A DNA stretch of 64,000 nt from Trametes villosa (taxonomy: Eukaryota; Basidiomycota; Agaricomycetes; Polyporales; Polyporaceae), in NCBI GenBank assembly GCA_002964805.2, contig PUDQ02000033.1, forward strand, positions 248,001-312,000. The letters run 5' to 3'. Position numbers and translations under genes: made by a program. Shown here piece after piece: positions 56,888 to 64,000 of this stretch. Within the stretch, counting starts at the first letter, position 1. Each line of letters opens with the position of its first letter. Under the pieces are notes generated by a model. The model searched no databases and had not been told where the DNA came from. It saw only the letters and a list, made by a program, of their open reading frames with translations.

Positions 56888-59345
56888 TCGGGAGACGCGC
56901 CTTCGCGATACGGCGCTTCGCGCGCGCATCGTCCCGTTATGGTATGCAAGTAGGAACGCGTAGATAGCGGAGACCGTACACCACTCCGTGCTATGTCATT
57001 GCCTGGAATACGCCCTATAGCTTCCATGTGGAGTACGAGTGCAGTACTGCGGCCTTCTCTCGAGAAGATTTGCTGTGAACCTGTTTGAATCACATGCCAT
57101 CGCTCAAGGAACATAGAAAGTCTACATTTTCTAGAGAGCTTAACTATCTCGGGCCCTGCTCGGTGGTACATGCAAGCAAATAGTTTGCGAACAAGACCAG
57201 AAGCACAGGTAGCAGTAGTAATCCCTGCAAGCAGCCGCAAGGAAGAGAGGGACTCTTGGCAAGATGTCTATCCCAACGCACGACATATTCGAGACTGCGC
57301 ACGCCGCGCCTTCTACAGAAGCTTTGAGTCTCATTAAAAGAGTCGAGCACGTCGACCTCAAAGGCGAATTGCTGCGTGTTCGCTTACACGAGGCGCCCTG
57401 CGCACATAACTAGTCCTCACCGTGCAGCCCGATGTGCACATTTCCGCTGACTTCGGGGCAGTGTCGGCCAGCCACTTCCGAGCAGGGTCCAAATATTGGC
57501 TGCATCACCCGCCCGACCCCGTTTGTGACATCTTGAAGGATGGCGACCATAATGATACCCACGGCGGGATGTTTGACATGCCAAATATACTCATCGCACA
57601 CCTAGTAAAACACCGGGGGGTCAGCCTTCCCTGCCCTCTGAATCGCCAAGCCAGTGCATAGCGCTCATGACGTTCGTAGTCGTGCCTTACGACCGACGCT
57701 TGGGACGTTACGAGCATGAACACTTGCAACTTACTAGAACCTACCTGCTCTTATTCAGGTCCCAGGGAGAGTATTTCAGCGATACTACCGAGTGGCCTGT
57801 CACTGGAAAGCGGGCATTACGGGAGCGACGCTACGACGTACATCAGTAACGACTGCGCAAGTGCACGGGGCGCACCATAAATCATTCCACAGCGCTGATA
57901 ATCGACGCACTAGTGTCCGGCGATAGAAAGTGCCTGTCCGCAACGTGCATTGCTTACTCGCCGAAACGCTCGCCATGGCAAGACACCGACCTGCTCCATC
58001 CGCTGGGGCCCGCTCTCCATCCCGCGGAAGTCAGGGAAGGCGGCGCGGCCCTGTGCCTTGCGAATCGCCCCGGGACCGGTCATGGAGATCACGAAGCCCG
58101 CGCGTCGTCATCACACGCGCGTGCGCCCGTGCTTCGGCGTGGCAAGACCAAGTCCTCTTCTGCAGCCCGCGCGCCAGAACCTGACGGGCAGCGGCCGCGC
58201 CGACGTGGACCGGGGCGAGCAGCGTGCACGCGCCATCAGTATGGAAGGCGTACGTTGACGCGAATGGGGGGACGAACGTCCGGCCGATGCTTGCTCTCAC
58301 GGATAAGACACCGCGTTCGCGCGCTGAGACGCGTCGCGACGCGCGTTTGAACGCGTTCGCTGTCTCCGCGGTGCTCGTAGGTGAGTTGCCGGGGTCGGAG
58401 TACGCGAATGACGCGTCGATTGTGCGCGAAGACGCGTCGAGGGCGCGGCGGACGCGGTTGTGGCTGCCAGGAACGGCGTCTCACACCCTTGGCGAAAGCA
58501 CATGGCGGCGAAGTGACGTCTGAGCGCGAGCGCATCAGAGGCTGCTTCTGCGCGCGTAAAGGTCTCGCAAATGTCGGCGATACGCTCTCCCAGGTCTGTG
58601 TCCTCGCGGGAGGACCGGCGAGCACGGGGTGCTTGGTAGGAGTTGTGCGCGCAGGCGACGTCCCGGCTACTTGATCGCGCAGTGCGGAGGTAGCGGGCTG
58701 GAAGGAGGAGCAAGCGAGAGGCTAAACGGGAAAAGAAGGGGCTCTGATTAGGATACATTGTGCTTTCGAGGAAACAAGAAGGATGCGGGATAGGCAGGGA
58801 AGAAGAGCGCGTCGACGAGCCGACGGACAAGAGCGGCCGTTGCTCGCGACGCAAATGGCCGCGGAGTTGAAGAAAGGGCGTTGTATTCCGGGGCAGATGC
58901 TCAAGGTAGGCACGCAACTCGCGAAGTGGAGCTGCGCGTGCAGATAGCTGGTGCGCGGGCGATGTTCGTGCGCAACTCGAGGGCGTTCAGAGCGGCTGGG
59001 TGCGGATGGCGAGGGGGATCACCCGGTCGCTGTGCAGTCCAGGAGAGATCAGTGCCATGACGTGGGCGGCGGGGTGCGGTCGTCCGAGGACTCGGTGAGC
59101 ATGCCGGCATCCGAGCGCGGCTGCGTGCATACCGCGTATGTTCTGGGAGGAAAGACAGAGTAGTGTGTGTTCCAGCCGGCTCGCAATGGAGAGAAGAGGG
59201 CGCGGGCCTGAGTATGTTGAGAAGCTGAAGCGGGGCCAATAGGTTGAAGTGGCTGCGGAGGTTGAAGAGGCCAGGGCGCGAATGATGGGCTAGCGCCTGC
59301 AGCCACCGTGCGGAATCCTTCACCCTTCACATCCGATTGCCCACG

Positions 59346-59363
59346 TATAAATTTCTTTATATA
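59346..59363 (+). promoter_or_regulatory. TATA-box region of the 276-aa unknown gene
   Basis: TATAAAT at 59346 and TTTATATA at 59356 stand in otherwise C-rich DNA, 140-158 bases before the ATG at 59504, followed by a pyrimidine-rich leader. A strong candidate core promoter. Confidence 0.55.
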
Positions 59364-59503
59364 CCCCGCCTGCCCAGCCTCCCCTCCCGCCAGGCCACCG
59401 TCGACGAAGACCTATACCCCAAGCTCGCCATCCCCGGCGTCGCCCACCCACTCCTCCTCGTCGCCCCCGGTCTCGCCACTCCCCCTCAAGCCCAGACGTC
59501 GCC

Positions 59504-60402
59504 ATGCCGTCTCTCCGCCGCACCCTTTCCTCCCCGTCCGTCCGGTCCTCTCCCTACTCCTACCCCTCGTCGTCCGCCAACGCCAGCGGCCACGCTGCGC
59601 GTGCTGCAAACCCCCAGCCGCGCAGGTCGTCCGGCTCGGACACCGGCAGCCGCCGTGTCCTCGCCGACATCGACTGGTGGCTCGTGCACGACATTCAGCG
59701 CGACTTCGTCGCTGACCCCGTGGGTGCGGAGGAGGACTCGGACGACCAGGGTGCGGCAGAGAACGTGCAGGTTCGTCATGGTGCGCCGAACGTCCTCCCA
59801 GAGGACGCCGTCGCAGTCCCGCCCCCTGTGGCGGCGGTCCCTCCCGCCGCAATCAGCGCAGGGCCGGCTACGGGCGGCTTCGAGAGCGGCGATCTCCTCT
59901 CAAGCCCCCTGTGGGACGTCTCCACGGACGAGGACTCGTTTGGCATGGGCTACCCCGAGGTCTGTTCATGACACTCCCTCGCACGCCACTTCCCGCGAGA
60001 CTGACAACCAGGCACGTTCTCTCGCAGCCTGTTTCTCCCCTTCCTCTCTTCGCGTCGCTCTCGTACGGGCCGCGGACACCCCTGCGCAGACACGCCTCCG
60101 TCTCGTCGCAGTCGTCAGTCGAGAGCTCGCCAGAGGACTCGCTCTTCGCGCTCCCATCATATCTCGACGTCCTGCGGCCCGACGCTCCCGTCCACCCGCC
60201 GGCGTTTGCGCCGAGTCTCGCGCCCCGCCGTCCATCGAACGCGCGCGCCCCGAGCCTCGCCACGCGCTCTGTGAGCTACTCCGCGGTTGAGTTCCGCCTG
60301 TCGACCTCCCGGTTTGGCGACGACCGGTTCGGCGACATCGTCCCCCCGCCCTTCTTCTCGTCCACGATGGAGGACAGCGAGATGGACGACCTCTTCTACT
60401 GA
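59504..60402 (+). CDS. Unknown protein with acidic C-terminal motif (276 aa)
   Basis: Two exons, 59504-59959 and 60028-60402, phase 0. No known domain. The N-terminus is Ser/Arg-rich (MPSLRRTLSSPSVRSSPYSY), followed by RRVLADIDWWLVHDIQRDF, a patterned Trp/Asp/Arg helix that may be a binding motif. The middle is Ala/Pro/Val-rich. The second exon has SLSYGPRTPLRRHASVSSQS (possible basophilic-kinase sites), SPEDSLFALPSYLDVLRP, SYSAVEFRLSTSRFGDDRFG and ends SSTMEDSEMDDLFY, an acidic-hydrophobic tail reminiscent of short activation or docking motifs. TATA box, CT-rich leader, canonical intron and strong codon bias support a real, regulated gene. Function unknown; I expect homologues in other Agaricomycetes but cannot test it. 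Confidence 0.7.
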
Positions 60403-61913
60403 GATGCACACGACGAAGACGCGCTCCCCCGCTGTGGGCCGACGGAGAGCGCGGTGTAAGATCGCGGATGAAGAAAAGGCGAAGGCCACATCCTCTTGTT
60501 TCCCCTCCTCGTCTCATTCTATCCTCTCCCCACGGGCCATTGGTTGTCCACACGGCTTCCCACCCCCTAAGGTCGTTGGATCGACACCTCTCCACCGCGA
60601 GGCACCCCCAGTTAGGCCATTGAGTTGGCCGGACCCGGTCCTGCGGCGTCTTGTCTGGCCCACCCCGCCCACTGTCTCATCATCCCCTGTACGTCTGTCT
60701 CCCTTCCCCCTCACACCAGGCGCCGCGCAGGCGGTCGCCGCGCATGCGTCTCATTCTCTCTCTACATCATCTCCCGGACAGTGTACTCTTGCATCTTGTT
60801 TCACCACACTTACACGCGCCGTTCCCCATCCACCCCCCCACTTCACGTTCACGTCCACGTCCCGCGCAATGCAATGTTCCGTTCCACGCCCAGATCACGT
60901 CGCGCCGCGGCCCCCGCGCACGCGCCTCACGAGCCCACCACGTCTCCGTCTCCATCTACGACGCTCACGCCCTGGTCCTCCCGCGTCCCCGCTCTTGCCT
61001 TGCCCAGGACTCCCGCGGCGAAGCGGCGAAAACGGCGCGCCCCGGGTCCACCTGTCTACTCTGTAGTTGTCCCCCACCCAGCCACCCACCCCGCGAATGC
61101 GCGTGCGCTCTCTCCATTTGTTCTGAGACCGCCGCGTCGGCCCCGTACGTACGTACCTCGACCCCGCTTGTTGTGCCCCGTGTCCCCCGTGCATGTCTGC
61201 TTGCTGCGCTTGTTTCGGTTCCCGTGTCGTGAGTCTCCTGCCCCACCTCTGTAACGACTAGACATGCATTCCTCTCTCGATCGCCTCACAAGCGTATCGT
61301 GCTGTCTCCCGCGTCGGTGCGCTTGTCTCAAGTTTGCTCCCCTGTCCCAACCCCACCCCCACTCGGGCGGGCACGTACGGCGCCCCCTCCCCCGCCGACG
61401 TCGCCCGTCCACGTCCTTTACTGTCGACGACTGATGACGACCCCCTTACGACTGACTCCCCTGTTGCCTCCTTACCTCTCCCCCTTACTCCACCCACCCC
61501 TACCTTTACGCCTCTCCCCCGAATTCGCTACGTAGTCCCCAAAAGCCCTCCGTGGAGGAGGCTTATTCGCGCCGCTGTGTACGCTACATGCAGAGCGGTC
61601 TGCTGCCGATGTACATACGGTACATACAGTACACGGGCCTCCTGCGTCTGCCTGAGCGGGCGCAGTGCCCGAATCGATGGTGTTGTAGCAACTGCCCGAC
61701 GGCCCCCCTCGGCTGGCGGTCGACCGCTCCCAGCCCTGGACCCCTGCGCGTCACCATGGGTATCTCGACGGTGATGTCCACCTCCCTTCCCGCTCCGGGC
61801 CTGCCCTTGGCATGCATCGCGGACTGCACGCGCAGCGCCGAAGACGGAAGACGTGCGTCGAAATTCGAGAGCTGGCGTCTCCACTGCACATCGGAACCCG
61901 ACGGCGGCGGCGC
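60403..61913. other. Intergenic, 1.5 kb, convergent 3' regions
   Basis: Strikingly C-rich on plus (60480-61530), producing overlapping Pro/Ser/Arg-rich open frames in all plus frames (up to 259 codons) with no start context, splicing or motif. Treated as long 3' regions of the two convergent genes. Confidence 0.5.
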
Positions 61914-63836
61914 TCATCGGTACATGCCCGCGACCATCTCGGGCCCGGTCACCTTGCTCCAGCGCGAGGTTGCGAGTGGACCGTACCGCGCCTCGACGGG
62001 GGGCACGTCTGCAAGCTGCGGCGGCTTCTGCGGGGGAGCGTGCGCAGCGGGCGGTGGTGGCGGGAGCGACTTCACCGGGGGCGCGTGTGTTTTCTGCGCA
62101 GGCGGTGGGGGGCCGGCGGGCGCGCCCTGTCGCGCCTTCCAGTTGTTTCGGATTGTCGCCGATCGCGAGAGGAGCTGTATGCGTAGAAACGTACACGGTG
62201 AGTACGTGGTGAGGGGAAGCAGGTATCAATGTAGGACGTACGACGTCCTTCTCGATGCCATCCGCGATGCTCTTGATGATGTTGTCGACGACGGACTTGT
62301 GGTTCCCGTTCGGCTTGTCGCCGCGGAAGCGCATCATGCGCCAGTGCTCGCCCGCAGTGTCCCAATGCACCTCCACGATGCGGTCGTCGAGCTGCTCGCC
62401 CGACGTCTTCATCCTGGCGCCACCCACACGTCAGCACGCACTCTCATTCGCGACGGCGTTAAGGGAAAGAGAGGGTGCACGTACTTCTCCCACTCGTCGT
62501 CCTCGACGTGCATGACGTCGTAGAGCTCGTAGCGCGCCTTGCCGCGGTCGTCGCCGCACCAGACGTGCAGCTCGAAGATCGGCTTCGTCTGGAAGTCGGG
62601 CACCATCGGCTTCCCCGGCGTCGGCGGGAAGCGCAGCACGAGCTTAAAGTCGATCGAGTTCTCCGATGGCGGCTTCCACTTCAGTCTATGGATAGCAACG
62701 GGTGAGTATGCGCATGCTTCTTCGCTTTTCGCTGGATGAATGGAGGCGCGGGGATGCGAGGGGAAACGCACATGTTTGGGTCGGTCCCGGGCGCGTAGGG
62801 CGTGCTCACGCGGGTGTAGATCAGGCCGTCGTTCCCGTGCTGCAGGCGTGGGATGTCGATGTTGAAGACGTCGTCGACGCGGTACGAGGGTTGCACGTCC
62901 TTGACTTTGAAGCTGCGCGACCCGCGTGAGTGACAGGTTCTCGCGTCCATGTTACTGGGACGCACTCAAAGGGCAGAGATCCCGCCATGTGTGGATGGTC
63001 ATGCAGCATTTTCTGGAAGGGTTTGTACATCCACACTTGCAGTCGCTGTAACAGGGGTTGCTGTTAGCTCGTTGGTGGTGCGTTGTGTGAAGGTAAAGTG
63101 TTATACCCCGTATCGCTTGTCCAGTGTTCGGTCCATAATCCTCTGGTCGTCCACAACTAGGCAGTCAAAGGCTAGGAATCGTAGTGTTTCCTGTATGGCA
63201 CAGTCCACATGAGTCCGGTCGTCAAAGGTGCCAGTTACGGATATACACACCTGTCCTGTTTGTGGGTCGGTGTCAATTACGAGCTCTCCATCGACGATAG
63301 AACTGCGTAACGGTCGCCTCGGGTCTTCGTGATGTGGAAAGTACAAGCCGCTCAGCTCGCGATACGTGTTGTGCCGGTCAATCTAGCCGTTTCAGCCCCA
63401 GTGTAAGTGCGCCACAGCATACCCGATATCCCGCCAGGACGTTCGCGGCTCACCAGATAGCACATCTGGTCCATCCCCTTGGGGTCCGTATGCACGAGCA
63501 GGAGGACGCGGATGCCATCCGACTTCTCCGCGACCCAGAAGCTGCAACGCGAACAGCGCGCACGCGCTCAGTTTCCAGCGGAAAGGCGCGACATTTGGCA
63601 GCACGTACTCGTGATTCTCCAGCTTTTCCAGGTCTTTGGCGGCAAAGCTGACGGGTTGTGCTCCTGGAAATCTGGCGTAGATGAAGCCGTTGAGAAGCAA
63701 TACCTCCGCGCGCAAGTTCCGCCACACACCGGTCATGGTCAAGTCCACAGAGAGACGCCACCGATCGCTTGAGCCATTGCTCGAGCTCATTCCCGCGCGG
63801 CAGGGGAGTTCCAGGCAGGTCAGGTATTCGAGGCAT
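61914..63836 (-). CDS. CEG1: mRNA-capping enzyme, guanylyltransferase (CEG1-like)
   Basis: Ten exons: 63836-63730, 63671-63609, 63541-63454, 63382-63251, 63190-63107, 63045-62966, 62912-62772, 62685-62485, 62413-62242 and 62135-61914; 429 residues. The enzyme transfers GMP to the diphosphate 5' end of nascent RNA polymerase II transcripts; in fungi it is separate from the triphosphatase. Covalent-nucleotidyltransferase motifs in order: FWVAEKSDGIRVLLL (motif I, Lys63 nucleophile), IDRHNTYRELSG, SSIVDGELVID (III), LRFLAFDCLVVDDQ (IIIa), HGNDGLIYTRVSTPYAPGTD (IV), LKWKPP (V) and the OB-fold region up to RDKPNG-like WRMMRFRGDKPNGNHKSVV (VI). A Pro-rich C-terminal extension ends WSKVTGPEMVAGMYR. 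The last intron is in frame with a long readthrough, so exon 10 is easy to miss. Confidence 0.95.
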
Positions 63837-64000
63837 GGTGGTGGTAGCAGAGCAAGGGAGCCTCAGAAGGTGAGACGCGGGGAGGAAGCAGGAGAGCAAA
63901 GGATATCACTGCAGTTAGACCAAGTCTAAGACCGCCACCCGACCAAACCGGCCCACGCCCGTGACTCCACACGTGAGTGACACCGCGCTCAGTCACACGC

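Larger units (their letters stand above)
56653..59503. other. Intergenic, 2.85 kb between divergent genes
   Basis: The first 300 bases are the guanine deaminase promoter. The remainder has no supported gene; open frames up to about 200 codons (for example 58297-58917, minus) are Arg/Ser-rich without motif. About 56960-57850 is less GC-rich than the surroundings. TATA-like sequences near 59346 belong to the downstream gene. Confidence 0.5.

Noticed and set aside
58297..58917. 206-codon open frame on minus upstream of the 276-aa gene
   Set aside because: Arg/Ser-rich, no motif, shadowed by frames on plus.
60287..61774. Several 150-260-codon Pro/Ser/Arg frames on plus
   Set aside because: C-rich 3' region opens all three frames at once; no splicing or domain evidence.
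61528..62427. 299-codon minus frame as the C-terminus of the capping enzyme
   Set aside because: It reads through the last intron; splicing at 62242/62135 changes frame and gives the conserved-looking tail WSKVTGPEMVAGMYR with a stop at 61914.

Overview
The window looks like a stretch of nuclear genome from a mushroom-forming basidiomycete (Agaricomycete). The sequence is GC-rich. Genes are compact and cut by many introns of about 50-70 bases with GT(G/A)(A/C)GT donors. Very short exons of 14-24 bases are common, and most products are full-length orthologues of fungal housekeeping proteins. A secreted AA8 cytochrome fused to a cellulose-binding CBM1 suggests a wood- or litter-decaying relative of the Polyporales; the species is not identified. 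No rRNA, tRNA, CRISPR array or intact transposable element was recognised.

I rebuilt 25 protein genes by following reading frame and splice phase across introns; every model closes in frame.

Layout. 1-2.5 kb: 3' end of a FAN1-type nuclease and a hemerythrin-fold protein. 3.3-6.3 kb: a 10-exon F-box protein on minus. 7.7-11.3 kb: divergent PNO1 (rRNA processing) and URI1/Bud27 (prefoldin-like, TOR/RNA polymerase assembly). 11.6-15 kb: GPI10 mannosyltransferase and a second F-box protein. 15.2-21.4 kb, all minus: an orphan zinc-ribbon protein, the mitoribosomal protein mS38/Cox24, a protein with a retropepsin-like domain whose catalytic Asp position is Lys, and the AA8-CBM1 oxidoreductase. 21.9-23.5 kb: SNU13 and UBC9, convergent. 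24.3-48.5 kb, all plus: a LaeA-like methyltransferase, proteasome beta5 (PRE2), a Sac2-like phosphoinositide phosphatase, a DHHC palmitoyltransferase, a Zn2Cys6 transcription factor, a 3.9-kb gap, then a LIM-domain protein. 49.2-52.8 kb, minus: phosphopantetheine adenylyltransferase and a four-helix membrane protein. 53.1-56.7 kb: convergent ATG15 lipase and guanine deaminase. 59.5-63.8 kb: a conserved unknown and the mRNA-capping guanylyltransferase.

There is no obvious metabolic cluster; neighbours are mostly unrelated housekeeping genes. The points most worth following are: (i) a perfect TCGG-N6-CCGA element (the UaY/Ppr1-type purine-regulator site) plus a GATA site upstream of guanine deaminase; (ii) the pseudo-retropepsin protein; (iii) micro-exons and an intron hiding an in-frame stop that would mislead automatic annotation; (iv) short repeated peptide motifs in URI1 and the LIM protein.
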